Assembly: GCF_000826655.1 (NCBI RefSeq)
Contig: NZ_JXJO01000019.1
Span: 62,001 to 126,000, forward strand
Direction of reading: 5' to 3'
Length of the DNA: 64,000 nt
From: Psychroserpens damuponensis
GTDB taxonomy: Bacteria; Bacteroidota; Bacteroidia; Flavobacteriales; Flavobacteriaceae
Part shown: piece by piece, positions 53,538-63,384 of the stretch
Layout: each line of letters begins with the position of its first letter
Numbering within the stretch: position 1 is the first letter of the stretch
Made by a program: the position numbers and the translations under genes
The notes under the pieces: generated by a model
Seen by the model: only the letters and a program-made list of their open reading frames with translations
Told to the model about the DNA's origin: nothing
Database searches by the model: none

Positions 53538-54504
53538 AATTATAAAATGGGGAATTATTGGTCTTGGCAATATAGCCAATAAATTTGCGCACGATTTACT
53601 TAAGGTTGAACATGCTACATTATATGCGGTGGCGTCTAGAAACCTAAGCAAAGCCTCTAAGTTCGCAAAAACATATGATGTTAATCATGCCTATGGCACT
53701 TATGAAGCATTAGTTGAAGACTCAAATATTGATGCCATTTACATCGCTACACCTCATTCATTTCATAATGAACATGTTATCATGTGCTTAAATCACAAAA
53801 AAGCAGTGTTATGTGAGAAACCTTTTGCAATGAATTTAAGTGAAGTTGATGAAATGATTGCAACAGCAAAAGCCAATAAAACATTATTAATGGAAGCGAT
53901 GTGGACGTATTTTTTACCACATTATCAATTTGCATTACAACACATCAAAAATGAAACCTTTGGGAAAATTGTAAAGCTTAAAGCCGATTTTGGTTTTAAA
54001 CCAGAACTAGATCTCACATCTCGTGTGTTTAAAAAATCACTTGGAGGAGGCAGTTTATTAGATATTGGTATCTACCCTATTTTTGCTGCCTTGTCTACTT
54101 TAGGTGAACCCATACATATTGAATCTAAAGCTACATTTTTTGATAATAATGTCGATTCATCTTGTTTAATGCTTTTTAGTTATGATAATGATGTTGAAGC
54201 GCATTTAAAAAGTACGTTTCTAGAAAAAACACCTACCGAAGCAATTTTTTATTGTGAACGTGGTACGATTAAAATTAACTCACGTTTTCATGGACCTTCT
54301 TCTGTAACGCTCATTTCCGAAGAAAAAGAAAACAATGTAGACTTTAATTACACTACTAAAGGGTATTATTACGAGATACTTCATTTTAATCAACTCCTTA
54401 GGCATCATAAAACCGAAAGTGATGTCATGACGTTTGATTTTAGTAGAAATCTAATTAAATTACTCGATACTGTGAGAGCACAAATTGGTTTAAATTACAA
54501 TTAA
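53524..54504 (+). CDS. Gfo/Idh/MocA-family NAD(P)-dependent oxidoreductase
   Basis: 326 residues; GIIGLGNIANKFAH dinucleotide loop, CEKPFAMNLSEVD (EKP motif), EAMWTYFLPHYQ and GGSLLDIGIYP. Acts on sugars, inositols or dihydrodiols in the cytoplasm. Overlap with the symporter gene suggests import and oxidation of the same compound, released outside by the PIG-L protein. Confidence 0.9.
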   Translation: MQQPKIIKWGIIGLGNIANKFAHDLLKVEHATLYAVASRNLSKASKFAKTYDVNHAYGTYEALVEDSNIDAIYIATPHSFHNEHVIMCLNHKKAVLCEKPFAMNLSEVDEMIATAKANKTLLMEAMWTYFLPHYQFALQHIKNETFGKIVKLKADFGFKPELDLTSRVFKKSLGGGSLLDIGIYPIFAALSTLGEPIHIESKATFFDNNVDSSCLMLFSYDNDVEAHLKSTFLEKTPTEAIFYCERGTIKINSRFHGPSSVTLISEEKENNVDFNYTTKGYYYEILHFNQLLRHHKTESDVMTFDFSRNLIKLLDTVRAQIGLNYN

Positions 54505-54553
54505 TTAAACAATAGTACGTCTTTTGTGTTTCTAATAATTAAGTCTGTCTAAT

Positions 54554-54587
54554 CAAAAAAAAGACCTTTTGAAAATTCAAAAGGTCT
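54554..54587 (-). terminator. Terminator of the DUF2911 gene
   Basis: Near-perfect 12-bp arms AGACCTTTTGAA (54562-54573) and TTCAAAAGGTCT (54576-54587); read on the minus strand a T-run (54561 to 54554) follows. Confidence 0.85.
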
Positions 54588-54639
54588 AATTATTAAGTTT
54601 AAATTGTTCAAAATCTACCAAACTGCAGATAAGGCAAAA

Positions 54640-55488
54640 TTATAGTGCTCCCCATTCTTTTAGAGATGTCATATTTTGCTTCACATAGTTTTGGTTTCCA
54701 GCTTCTTTAGCCTTAGCCATAGATTTTTTAGCTAACTCAATAGCTCCTTTTTTGTCTCCTACTGCTGCATAGATTAAAGATTGTTTTCTCAACTGCCAAA
54801 ATTTAGGATCATCAATCATTGACATTGCTTTATCCATCCACTCTTTTGCTTTATTAGCGTCTTTACCAGAAGTTAAGTAGTATTCTGCAGCTGCATAATA
54901 ATCATTAGCACTTGGTCCAGCCATAATTTTGTCAATTGTAGTGGTAACCATCTTATCTGTAGGTACTGTAAAAGGAATTCCTACATATGACTTTTCCCAA
55001 ATAATATCAATAGTTCCACCAGATGTAGTGATATTATTAATATCTATAGTCATTGTTTCAATATTCATTGGTATTTGAATCACATCAACTTTAGCTGTTG
55101 CTACAACCTTACTATCATCCCATTTTGATGGTAATCCCCAATTTTCAGTATCTGCGTAGAACATTACATCCCATTGTGTCGCAGAGTTTAACTTTGTAAA
55201 TAAAGCATATGATCCGGCTTTTACATCCTGACCTGCTATCTTTACGTCATCACTAAACGTGATAATTGTGTTTTTATTTGCTCCTGTTCTCCACATGCCA
55301 CCAAATGGTTCTAAATCTCCAAAAATGGTTCTTCCTTTAACGCTTGGTCTAGAATATTCAATGGTAATATCTGTTAGTCCAACTTTTTGTTCAAATTTTG
55401 CCAACGGACTTGGAGCAGGCGTTTCAATTTGCGCGTAAGTAGCAAAAGTCATTGCAAATACTGTAAATACTAGTAATACTTTTTTCAT
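54640..55488 (-). CDS. Exported DUF2911-family protein with TPR-like tail
   Basis: 282 residues with signal peptide MKKVLLVFTVFAMTFATYAQ. The DUF2911 domain runs from ~25 to ~185: VGLTDITIEYSRPSVKGRTIFG, PFGGMWRTGANKNTIITFS, DVKAGSYALFT. The last ~90 residues are helical repeats (YYAAAEYYLTSGKDANKAKEWMDKAM). Common in Bacteroidetes, function unknown. The -7 box is TAAATTTG at 55529-55522. Confidence 0.85.
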   Translation of the reverse strand: MKKVLLVFTVFAMTFATYAQIETPAPSPLAKFEQKVGLTDITIEYSRPSVKGRTIFGDLEPFGGMWRTGANKNTIITFSDDVKIAGQDVKAGSYALFTKLNSATQWDVMFYADTENWGLPSKWDDSKVVATAKVDVIQIPMNIETMTIDINNITTSGGTIDIIWEKSYVGIPFTVPTDKMVTTTIDKIMAGPSANDYYAAAEYYLTSGKDANKAKEWMDKAMSMIDDPKFWQLRKQSLIYAAVGDKKGAIELAKKSMAKAKEAGNQNYVKQNMTSLKEWGAL

Positions 55489-55521
55489 AGTTATTTTTTT
55501 AATAGTTTAATTTATGTTAGC

Positions 55522-55529
55522 CAAATTTA
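55522..55529 (-). promoter_or_regulatory. -7 box of the DUF2911 promoter
   Basis: Minus strand TAAATTTG, exact TAnnTTTG, 33 bases before the ATG at 55488. Confidence 0.4.
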
Positions 55530-55721
55530 CAAACAAGCGCTTCTTTAGTTTGTTAAGGAAACCTTAAATAAAGCAACACAACGCATATAAATACTTAAAA
55601 AATACTCTTATTTTTAAGTAGGACTATAAATTAATTTAACCATCGATACTCCAACATTTAAATGAGGTAGCCTGCTAATTTCTATATAATTACCAACCTA
55701 AATATAATGTCTTGTTAATTT

Positions 55722-55764
55722 TGTTTAACAATTTAAAAAAAAAGATAAACATTTTGTATTTTTG
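55722..55764 (+). promoter_or_regulatory. Composite promoter/operator of the TetR-led photolyase module
   Basis: Inverted half-sites TGTTTA (55722-55727) and TAAACA (55746-55751) 18 bases apart, then TTTTG and the -7 box TATTTTTG (55757-55764), 18 bases before ATG 55783. The same order and spacings recur at 62893-62935. Likely the binding site of the TetR protein. Confidence 0.65.
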
Positions 55765-55782
55765 TACTACAAATTAGAAGTC

Positions 55783-56439
55783 ATGGCAAAAAAGAAAAAC
55801 ATTTCAGAAAACGATATCATTGGGTTTTATATGGATTATGTTTTAGAACATAATGAGCAACCAAAAACTGTGTATGCTTTTACAAAAGCAAATAACTTTG
55901 AGGAACAAAAATTTTATGATCATTTTAGCTCATTTAAGATTTTAGAAAATCAAATATTTACGGCATTTTTCTCCAATACGATGTCTGTTTTAGAACAAAG
56001 TGACGACTATCTTTCGTTTGATGCACGCAACAAGTTATTGAGTTTCTACTTTACATTTTTTGAAAATTTAACGGCTAATCGTAGTTATGTAAAATTTGCG
56101 CTAGAGCAACACAAGACCAACTTAAAAAGTTTGAGGCTGCTTAAAGATTTAAAGCATGAATTTACAACTTATATTGAACATTTAGAAATTGATCTTATAG
56201 AAACCAAACAAGAACAAATTGATAAAATTCAACAAAGAGGACTTAAAGAAGCTGCATGGGTACAATTACTGTTAACATTAAAATTTTGGTTGGATGATAC
56301 GTCTGCAAGATTTGAAAAAACAGATATTTTTATTGAAAAATCTGTCAATACAAGTTTTGACGTTTTAGATGTTGCTCCAATTAGAAGTTTAATTGACTTT
56401 GGAAAATTCATTTTCAAAGAAAAAGTACAAATGAATTAA
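55783..56439 (+). CDS. TetR-family transcriptional regulator
   Basis: 218 residues from ATG 55783 (an earlier TTG lies inside the promoter). The N-terminal ~55 residues (ISENDIIGFYMDYVLEHNEQPKTVYAFTKANNFEEQKFYDHF) form the TetR helix-turn-helix; the C-terminal all-helical part (LLSFYFTFFENLTANRSYVKFAL, WVQLLLTLKFWLDDTS) is the TetR_C type seen next to ABC1 kinases in flavobacteria. It probably represses its own promoter and the second unit at 62893. Confidence 0.82.
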   Translation: MAKKKNISENDIIGFYMDYVLEHNEQPKTVYAFTKANNFEEQKFYDHFSSFKILENQIFTAFFSNTMSVLEQSDDYLSFDARNKLLSFYFTFFENLTANRSYVKFALEQHKTNLKSLRLLKDLKHEFTTYIEHLEIDLIETKQEQIDKIQQRGLKEAAWVQLLLTLKFWLDDTSARFEKTDIFIEKSVNTSFDVLDVAPIRSLIDFGKFIFKEKVQMN

Positions 56440-56450
56440 TTCAACGACTT

Positions 56451-57761
56451 ATGAAAACTATTGACAAAATACCCACATCTAAAATTCAACGTGCTACTAA
56501 ATTAGTGTCTACAGGTGCCAAAGTTGGTGTAAATTATTTAAAATATTATGGCGATAAGCTTACAAAAAATGACATTGAGGCTAAACAACGCTTAAACCAA
56601 AATAATGCAGAAGACATTTATGATGGTCTAAAACAACTTAAAGGAAGTGCGCTCAAAGTTGCACAAATGTTAAGTATGGAAAAGAGCATCTTACCACAAG
56701 CTTATGTAGAGAAATTTTCATTGGCGCAATTCTCTGTGCCACCACTTTCTCCTCCTTTAGTTTTAAAGACATTTAAAAAGTACTTCGGAAAATCGCCAAA
56801 CGACATTTTTGATACTTTCAATGCAACTTCTGTAAATGCTGCAAGTATAGGACAAGTCCATATTGCAGAAAAAAACGGGAAGAAACTTGCTGTGAAAATC
56901 CAATATCCAGGAGTTGCAGAGAGTATTTCATCAGATCTTGCCATGGTTAAACCTATTGCAATGAGTATGTTTAATATAAAAGGTAAAGATTCTGACAAGT
57001 ATTTCAAAGAAGTAGAAGGCAAATTGATTGAAGAAACGAATTACATTTTAGAGGTTGAGCAAAGCAAAGAAATTGCTCAAAAATGTGCTCACATTCCTAA
57101 TTTGCTAATTCCAGAATACTATGAAGAATTATCTTCAGAACGTATCATCACAATGGACTATATGGAAGGTCAGCACCTTTCAGAATTTACCTCTCACAAT
57201 ACAAATCAAGAATTTTCTAATACAATAGGTCAGGCGCTTTGGGATTTCTATATGTTTCAAATCCATAATTTGAGAAAAGTGCATGCAGATCCTCATCCTG
57301 GAAATTTTTTAGTCTCCAACGATGCTCAACTTATTGCACTAGATTTTGGTTGCATGAAAACCATACCTAATGAATTTTATGTGCCTTATTTTGAATTAGC
57401 CGAAAAAGAAAATATCGACAATCGTGAGAAGTTTGTAGAAAAATTGTACCAACTAGAAATATTAAGAGCCGATGACAATGCTAATGAAGTTGCATTTTTT
57501 ACTGAGATGTTTCATGAAATGCTAAGTCTTTTTACACAACCTTTACATGCAGAAACCTTTGACTTTTCTAATGGAGAGTTCTTCGGAAAAATAGCCGAAC
57601 TCGGCGAACGTTATTCAAAAAACACTGAATTGCGTAAAATGAATGCAAATCGAGGATCAAAACACTTTATTTATATCAATCGAACATTTTTCGGACTGTA
57701 TAATTTAATGTTTGATTTAAAAGCAAACACAATTAAAATCAATAATTTCAAAACTTTATAA
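56451..57761 (+). CDS. ABC1/AarF/UbiB-family atypical kinase
   Basis: 436 residues. Ala-rich loop AASIGQVHIA (130-139) replaces the normal P-loop, AVKIQYPG carries the ATP lysine, ADPHPGNFLV and ALDFGCMK are the catalytic Asp motifs. The N-terminal family motif is KVAQ (69-72) instead of the usual KxGQ. UbiB-type proteins support quinone synthesis or lipid metabolism with weak ATPase activity. No C-terminal membrane helices are obvious. Its stop overlaps the next ATG by one base (TAATG). Confidence 0.9.
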   Translation: MKTIDKIPTSKIQRATKLVSTGAKVGVNYLKYYGDKLTKNDIEAKQRLNQNNAEDIYDGLKQLKGSALKVAQMLSMEKSILPQAYVEKFSLAQFSVPPLSPPLVLKTFKKYFGKSPNDIFDTFNATSVNAASIGQVHIAEKNGKKLAVKIQYPGVAESISSDLAMVKPIAMSMFNIKGKDSDKYFKEVEGKLIEETNYILEVEQSKEIAQKCAHIPNLLIPEYYEELSSERIITMDYMEGQHLSEFTSHNTNQEFSNTIGQALWDFYMFQIHNLRKVHADPHPGNFLVSNDAQLIALDFGCMKTIPNEFYVPYFELAEKENIDNREKFVEKLYQLEILRADDNANEVAFFTEMFHEMLSLFTQPLHAETFDFSNGEFFGKIAELGERYSKNTELRKMNANRGSKHFIYINRTFFGLYNLMFDLKANTIKINNFKTL

Positions 57762-58375
57762 TGACTTATATTGATAGTAATGCGTTTGATACATTTGATC
57801 ATTTATACCGAATTAACTTGATTAATAGTTGTTCAGGTTACAAGTCTGCTAATTTAATAGGCACCAAATGTAGTAATGGTATTGAAAATGTGGCTGTTTT
57901 CAGTTCTGTTACTCATATTGGGTCAAATCCTGCAATGCTCGGTTTTTTTTGTAGGCCAACAACAGTAACTAGAAATACATACAACAACATTAAAACTACT
58001 GGTTTATATACAATTAATCATATACATGAGTCCATTTTAGAAGATGCACATCACACATCAGCCAAATATGATTCTCATATTTCAGAATTTGATAAAACCA
58101 GGCTCATTTCAGAATATAAAAAAGAATTTAAAGCGCCTTTTGTAAAAAATGCTCCACTTCAATTAGCAATGAAATTTGTTGAAGAATATCACATTAAAGC
58201 CAATGACACCATATTAGTTATTGGAAAAATTGTAGGAATACACGTCGATAATGAACTACTTAAAGACGATGGATTTATAGATCTTGCTAAAGCCAATATT
58301 GCAGCAATTAATGGTTTAGATGGTTATGCTGTACCAAAATCAACTACTAGACTAGAGTATCAACGTCCAAAATAA
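57761..58375 (+). CDS. Flavin reductase-like FMN-binding protein
   Basis: 204 residues of the split-barrel flavin reductase family: LINSCSGYKSANLIGTKCSNGIENVAVFSSVTHIGSNPAMLGFFCRP covers the FMN-binding start in pieces, and ARNT-like TVTRNTYNNIKTTGLYTIN is the following helix. Such enzymes reduce FMN or act as FMN-bound reductases. Coupled to the ABC1 kinase gene; possibly a supply of reduced flavin for the photolyases, an inference. Confidence 0.82.
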   Translation: MTYIDSNAFDTFDHLYRINLINSCSGYKSANLIGTKCSNGIENVAVFSSVTHIGSNPAMLGFFCRPTTVTRNTYNNIKTTGLYTINHIHESILEDAHHTSAKYDSHISEFDKTRLISEYKKEFKAPFVKNAPLQLAMKFVEEYHIKANDTILVIGKIVGIHVDNELLKDDGFIDLAKANIAAINGLDGYAVPKSTTRLEYQRPK

Positions 58376-58383
58376 TTTAAAAA

Positions 58384-59808
58384 ATGAAAATTCTCGTCAC
58401 AGGTGCAACAGGATATATTGGCAAACGGTTAATACCGTTATTGGCTAATAGTGATCATCAGGTTGTGTGTACAGTGAGAGATAAATTGCGAGCTGATAAA
58501 AGTTATGATTTAGACGATGCCATTGATGTAGTTGAAGCCGATTTTTTAAAACCAGAAACACTTCATGAGATTCCTAAGGATATTGATGTTGCCTTTTATT
58601 TAATTCACTCCATGTCTAACTCTTCAAAAGATTTTGAATCTTTAGAAGAGCGTTGTGCAGTCAATTTTAAAGAACAACTTGAAAATACTAACGTTAAACA
58701 AGTTATTTACCTCAGCGGAATTACAAATGAAGACAACCTTTCAAAGCATTTACAATCGCGTAAAAATGTAGAAGATAGATTGCAATCAAACCATTATGCT
58801 TTAACTATTTTTAAAGCAGGTATTATTGTAGGATCAGGAAGCTCGTCATTTGAAATCATTAGAGATTTAGTTGAGAAATTACCGTTTATGATTGCTCCAA
58901 AGTGGTTAAATACAAAAACGCAACCGCTCGCTGTAAGAGATGTACTCGCTTTTTTACATAGAAGTGTTGGTAGAGAAGAACTCTATAATAAATCATTTGA
59001 TGTTTTTGGACCAGAAATTTTAACCTATAAGCAAATGCTGTTGCAGTTTGCAGAGGTAAGAGAACTTAAGCGTTACATTCTTACTGTCCCAATAATGACG
59101 CCTAAACTGTCGTCATATTGGTTATATTTTGTAACGTCAACATCATATAAATTGGCAACATCATTGGTTGACAGCATGGGTATACAAATTATTGGGAAGC
59201 CTAGTAATATTAACGAACTGCTAAATGTGACACCCTTATCTTACAAAGAGGCAGTCTCTCTAGCATTTGAAAAAATTGAGCAAAATAGTATCGTGTCTAG
59301 CTGGAAAGACTCCATGGTAAGTAGCGGACGATTAAAAAATCAACTACATAAATACATTAACGTTCCAAAATATGGATGTTTTAAAGACTATAAAGAGCGT
59401 CCTATTATAAATGCCGAAAAAACTATGGATAAAATTTGGCGTATTGGCGGAAAAAATGGTTGGTATTATGGCACAGTGCTTTGGAAAATTAGAGGTTATA
59501 TAGACAAATTGTTTGGTGGTATAGGATTACGACGAGGTAGAACAAGTCCAACCCATTTAGATGTTGGTGACGCACTTGATTTTTGGAGAGTGATATTTGC
59601 AGATAAAACACAACAAAAACTTTTATTATATGCCGAAATGCGCCTTCCTGGAGAAGCTTGGTTAGAATTTAAGATAGAAGACAACTTGCTTAAACAAACA
59701 GCTACGTTTAGACCTCGCGGACTTTGGGGACGGCTTTATTGGTATAGTGTTTTACCATTTCATGGGTTTATTTTTAAAGGTATGATAAATAAGCTTGTTG
59801 ATGTCTAA
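58384..59808 (+). CDS. NAD(P)-binding SDR protein with DUF2867 domain
   Basis: 474 residues. Extended-SDR Rossmann start [20 protein letters not shown], then VAFYLIHSM and [10 protein letters not shown], resembling atypical YbjT-like SDRs. The C-terminal ~150 residues are DUF2867 ([36 protein letters not shown]). The reaction is unknown. The last 8 bases overlap the DUF2256 gene. Confidence 0.87.
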   Translation: MKILVTGATGYIGKRLIPLLANSDHQVVCTVRDKLRADKSYDLDDAIDVVEADFLKPETLHEIPKDIDVAFYLIHSMSNSSKDFESLEERCAVNFKEQLENTNVKQVIYLSGITNEDNLSKHLQSRKNVEDRLQSNHYALTIFKAGIIVGSGSSSFEIIRDLVEKLPFMIAPKWLNTKTQPLAVRDVLAFLHRSVGREELYNKSFDVFGPEILTYKQMLLQFAEVRELKRYILTVPIMTPKLSSYWLYFVTSTSYKLATSLVDSMGIQIIGKPSNINELLNVTPLSYKEAVSLAFEKIEQNSIVSSWKDSMVSSGRLKNQLHKYINVPKYGCFKDYKERPIINAEKTMDKIWRIGGKNGWYYGTVLWKIRGYIDKLFGGIGLRRGRTSPTHLDVGDALDFWRVIFADKTQQKLLLYAEMRLPGEAWLEFKIEDNLLKQTATFRPRGLWGRLYWYSVLPFHGFIFKGMINKLVDV

Positions 59809-59944
59809 ACATAAAAAACAACAGCTACCTATCAAAACTTGTACTGTTTGTGAGTTACCATTCACATGGAGAAAAAAATGGAAAAAAAATTGGGAGAATG
59901 TAAAATATTGCAGTGAGAGATGCAGGCGAAACAAAATGATATAG
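59801..59944 (+). CDS. DUF2256 zinc-ribbon-like mini-protein (47 aa)
   Basis: ATG 59801 to TAG 59944. Starts [17 protein letters not shown]; cysteines 14, 17, 37 and 41 make a C-x2-C...C-x3-C zinc site, with [18 protein letters not shown] between. The DUF2256 family is often coded beside photolyase/cryptochrome genes. Overlaps the SDR gene by 8 bases and the photolyase gene by 25, so the three are translationally linked. Confidence 0.85.
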   Translation: MSKHKKQQLPIKTCTVCELPFTWRKKWKKNWENVKYCSERCRRNKMI

Positions 59945-61230
59945 GCTTAGTATGGTTTAGAAATGATTTAAGAGTTAATGATAATTCTGTTTTATCAGAG
60001 GCTATTAAAAACCATAAATCTGTTATTGCATGTTATTGCTTTGATCCTCGTCATTATGAAATCACAACATACGGGTTTAAAAAAACTGAAAAATACAGAG
60101 CTCAATTTTTGATTGAAACAATTGAAGATTTAAAGATAAACCTTAACGCAATACATGTTGAGCTATTAGTTTATCACGAGGTACCTGAACAGATTCTTCC
60201 TGCTTTAGTTAAACAACATCACATCAAATCCATTTACCTGCAAAAAGAATGGACGAGTGAAGAAACTCAAGTTTTAAAAAATGTAAAATTTACTCTTCCT
60301 AAGTTTTTACAATTTCATGAACGCTATGATCAATTTTTATATCATCCAAATGACATAGACTTGAGGTTTGATGAGATTTCTAATGTATTTACTGTATTTA
60401 GAAAAAAAGTTGAAAAATATGGTAATGTTAGAGTTTCCGAAGACCTACAAACTTTAGAAAAAATAAAACATTTTAATAATGACACTCAAATCCCAACTCT
60501 TAAAGATTTAGGTTTAACATCATTTGAAGTTGACCCAAACTCTGCATTTCCATTTAAAGGTGGTGAAAAAAGTGCATTACATAGATTAAATAATTACCTC
60601 TTTGCAACTAAAAATATCGAATTCTACAAAAAGACTAGAAATGGCTTAATTGGAATAGATTATAGTTCAAAATTTTCGCCTTGGTTAGCAAATGGTAGTA
60701 TTTCGGCGAGGACAATTTATTGGAATATCAAAAAATTTGAGGAAAATCACATAAAAAACGAATCGACTTACTGGCTCATTTTTGAATTAATTTGGAGAGA
60801 TTATTTTAAATATGTGTCATTAAAATATCAAAATGACATTTTTAAAATCGGTGGGATTTTACGTAAAGATTATGATTGGAACTCCAATGCGCATAACATT
60901 CAAAAATGGATTAATGGAGAAACAGAATCTTCTTTTGTAAATGCTAATATGAGAGAAATAAAAAAAACCGGATGGATGAGCAATCGTGGTCGTCAAAATG
61001 TAGCCTCATTTTTTGCTAAAGAGTTATTGCAAGATTGGCGCATTGGAGCAGCCTATTTTGAATCTATGCTAATTGATTACGATGTACATTCTAACTACGG
61101 AAATTGGATGTACGTGGCAGGCGTTGGTAATGATCCTAGAGATCGTAAATTTAATGTGCGTTTACAAGCTGAGCGTTATGATAGTCAGGGACAATTTCAA
61201 CAAATGTGGCTACAAGAAACATTATTTTAA
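59920..61230 (+). CDS. Cryptochrome-DASH/photolyase
   Basis: 436 residues. N-terminal antenna domain [14 protein letters not shown], then the FAD domain: [53 protein letters not shown], and the DASH-like [22 protein letters not shown] enzymes repair cyclobutane dimers mainly in single-stranded DNA and bind FAD and often MTHF. The start at 59920 lies within the DUF2256 gene. The stop is directly followed by the next ATG. Confidence 0.9.
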   Translation: MQAKQNDIGLVWFRNDLRVNDNSVLSEAIKNHKSVIACYCFDPRHYEITTYGFKKTEKYRAQFLIETIEDLKINLNAIHVELLVYHEVPEQILPALVKQHHIKSIYLQKEWTSEETQVLKNVKFTLPKFLQFHERYDQFLYHPNDIDLRFDEISNVFTVFRKKVEKYGNVRVSEDLQTLEKIKHFNNDTQIPTLKDLGLTSFEVDPNSAFPFKGGEKSALHRLNNYLFATKNIEFYKKTRNGLIGIDYSSKFSPWLANGSISARTIYWNIKKFEENHIKNESTYWLIFELIWRDYFKYVSLKYQNDIFKIGGILRKDYDWNSNAHNIQKWINGETESSFVNANMREIKKTGWMSNRGRQNVASFFAKELLQDWRIGAAYFESMLIDYDVHSNYGNWMYVAGVGNDPRDRKFNVRLQAERYDSQGQFQQMWLQETLF

Positions 61231-62763
61231 ATGAAAACACTTAGACTTATATTAGGAGACCAACTCAATTTAAAACATTCATGGTTCAAAGATACTAACG
61301 ACGATGTGGTCTATTGTCTTTTTGAAATGCGCCAAGAAACAGACTATGTAAAACATCATATTCAAAAAGTGATAGGTTTTTTTGCTGCGATGCGACAATT
61401 TGCTACAGATCTAAATTTAAACGGTCATCATGTAGTTTATTATAAATTAAATGACAAAGAGAATACACAACTCTTAACAGACAATCTCAACAATCTAATT
61501 AAGGAACATGATATAAAACGGTTTGAATATATGTTTCCAGATGAATACAGACTAGATCATCAATTGATAAATTTTTGTAAAACGAGTACACTAGAATGCG
61601 AGGTTTTTTCTGCAGAACACTTTTATACCAATCGCAACGACTTGGCACTCTTTTTTGATGGTAAAAAACAATACCTCATGGAAACTTTCTACAGAGAAAT
61701 GCGTAAAAAGCATGATATTTTAATGATTGCTGGCCAACCTGAAGGTGGTAAATGGAATTATGATAAAAGCAATCGAAATAAATGGAAAGGCGATATTTCC
61801 ATACCGAAATACAAAGGGTTTAGAACTGATATTTCCGAAGTAAAAAAAGATATAGATACAGCAAAGGTCGAGACCATAGGACGATTTGATACCAAAACAT
61901 TCTCCTACCCTATTTCTCGAATACAAGCAATTGAGCAGCTTAAATACTTTTGTGAAGAATTACTTATTCACTTTGGAGATTATCAAGATGCCATGCATAC
62001 AGATGAAGTATTTTTATTTCATTCGAGATTATCGTTTGCTATGAATTTAAAGCTTATTTCCCCTAGAGATATCGTAAACACAGTGATGAATTATTATAGA
62101 AAATATGGCGAAAATATTGATATATCACAAGTTGAAGGTTTTGTAAGGCAAGTTATAGGTTGGCGAGAATATATGAGAGGTATGTATTGGGCTTTTATGC
62201 CAGAGTACAAATCTAAAAACGAGTTGAACAATCATAATAAACTCGCCAACTTTTTTTGGACGGGAGCTACCAAAATGAATTGTTTAAGTCATGCCATAAA
62301 TAATTCTTTAGATAATGGTTATGCACATCACATCCAACGCCTTATGATAACTGGTAATTATGCATTATTAACGCAAACACACCCAGACGAAGTTGATCAT
62401 TGGTATTTAGGGATTTATGTTGATGCCATTGAGTGGGTTCAACTTACAAATACAAGAGGCATGAGTCAATTTGCAGATGGCGGAAAGATTGCAACAAAAC
62501 CCTATGTTTCGTCTGGATCTTATATTAACAAAATGAGTAATTACTGCAAGGATTGTCATTATAATAAAGACAAAAAAATTGAAGATGACGCATGCCCTTT
62601 TAATAGTTTATATTGGAATTTTTTAGATGATAAACGTGAGCAACTTAGTAAAAATTATAGAATGAGAATGATGTATAGTTTACTAGACAAAATGAATGCT
62701 AACGATCTTCAAAATATTAAAAAGAAAGCACAACATATTATAGAACATCAAGATAAATACTAA
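61231..62763 (+). CDS. Iron-sulfur bacterial cryptochrome/(6-4) photolyase (PhrB/FeS-BCP type)
   Basis: 510 residues. Begins LRLILGDQLNLKHSWF, as in the FeS-BCP class; FAD domain with EGFVRQVIGWREYMRGMYW. The four iron-sulfur cysteines are C351, C439, C442 and C455 (NYCKDCHY, DACPFN), each one position from those reported for Agrobacterium PhrB (350, 438, 441, 454). Members repair (6-4) photoproducts or act as photoreceptors; they bind FAD, a lumazine and a 4Fe-4S cluster. Adjacent to cry-DASH with no gap. Confidence 0.93.
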   Translation: MKTLRLILGDQLNLKHSWFKDTNDDVVYCLFEMRQETDYVKHHIQKVIGFFAAMRQFATDLNLNGHHVVYYKLNDKENTQLLTDNLNNLIKEHDIKRFEYMFPDEYRLDHQLINFCKTSTLECEVFSAEHFYTNRNDLALFFDGKKQYLMETFYREMRKKHDILMIAGQPEGGKWNYDKSNRNKWKGDISIPKYKGFRTDISEVKKDIDTAKVETIGRFDTKTFSYPISRIQAIEQLKYFCEELLIHFGDYQDAMHTDEVFLFHSRLSFAMNLKLISPRDIVNTVMNYYRKYGENIDISQVEGFVRQVIGWREYMRGMYWAFMPEYKSKNELNNHNKLANFFWTGATKMNCLSHAINNSLDNGYAHHIQRLMITGNYALLTQTHPDEVDHWYLGIYVDAIEWVQLTNTRGMSQFADGGKIATKPYVSSGSYINKMSNYCKDCHYNKDKKIEDDACPFNSLYWNFLDDKREQLSKNYRMRMMYSLLDKMNANDLQNIKKKAQHIIEHQDKY

Positions 62764-62892
62764 ATAGTGCTTACAGAAAGGACAGCAGGTACATCATATT
62801 ATATTTATCTTAAAAACTGGTAATTTAACACAGTATCAACACCTAGAAAACACTTTTAAATACAGAAAACTCTTATAACTATGTTAATGTTT

Positions 62893-62935
62893 TGTTTAAG
62901 CATATGTTTTTAATGTTAAACATTTTGTAACTTTG
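62893..62935 (+). promoter_or_regulatory. Second copy of the module promoter/operator
   Basis: TGTTTA (62893-62898), 18 bases, TAAACA (62917-62922), TTTTG, then the -7 box TAACTTTG (62928-62935), 20 bases before GTG 62956. Same spacings as at 55722-55764. The rest of 62764-62892 holds no gene or repeat. Confidence 0.65.
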
Positions 62936-62955
62936 ATTATAAGAAAAAAGTAGCT

Positions 62956-63381
62956 GTGATTTTAAACACCACACATTTAAATAAAGCCCATAAAATTACC
63001 ATATCAAAATTGGTAGGAAGTTCGTTCTCATTTATTAAATCAATACAAATGGGTGGCATTGGATCTAAGCGCATGATCATTGATAAAGTGAGTCCTAATT
63101 TACAGCAATATATTAATAAGGTATCAGATATAAACTATGCAAATATAGAGATGAGACCTAATGGAATATTAATTTATATCAATAAAGGACTTAATAGTTT
63201 CACTTGGATTATTCCTTTTTACCATTTAGTTATTTATAAAACCAATGGACTTAGTATTCATGCTCAAGGAAAATATATTAATTTTAAAAATAATAATATG
63301 TTTAAGGACAATAAAGTATTTATGTCTAAGCTCATGGATGCTAAAGTAAAATTTGATGAACGTTACAGTTTTCAATTTTAA
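62956..63381 (+). CDS. Hypothetical protein of the photolyase module
   Basis: 141 residues, GTG start placed right after the promoter. No family recognised. Basic start (HLNKAHKITISKLVG), a strand-rich middle (MGGIGSKRMIIDKV, NGILIYINKGLNSFTWIIPFYHLVIY) and polar end. No signal peptide and no clear membrane helix, although FTWIIPFYHLVIY is hydrophobic. It shares its promoter design with the TetR gene and precedes DUF2805 by 3 bases, so it probably belongs to the light/redox module. Confidence 0.55.
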   Translation: MILNTTHLNKAHKITISKLVGSSFSFIKSIQMGGIGSKRMIIDKVSPNLQQYINKVSDINYANIEMRPNGILIYINKGLNSFTWIIPFYHLVIYKTNGLSIHAQGKYINFKNNNMFKDNKVFMSKLMDAKVKFDERYSFQF

Positions 63382-63384
63382 TGT

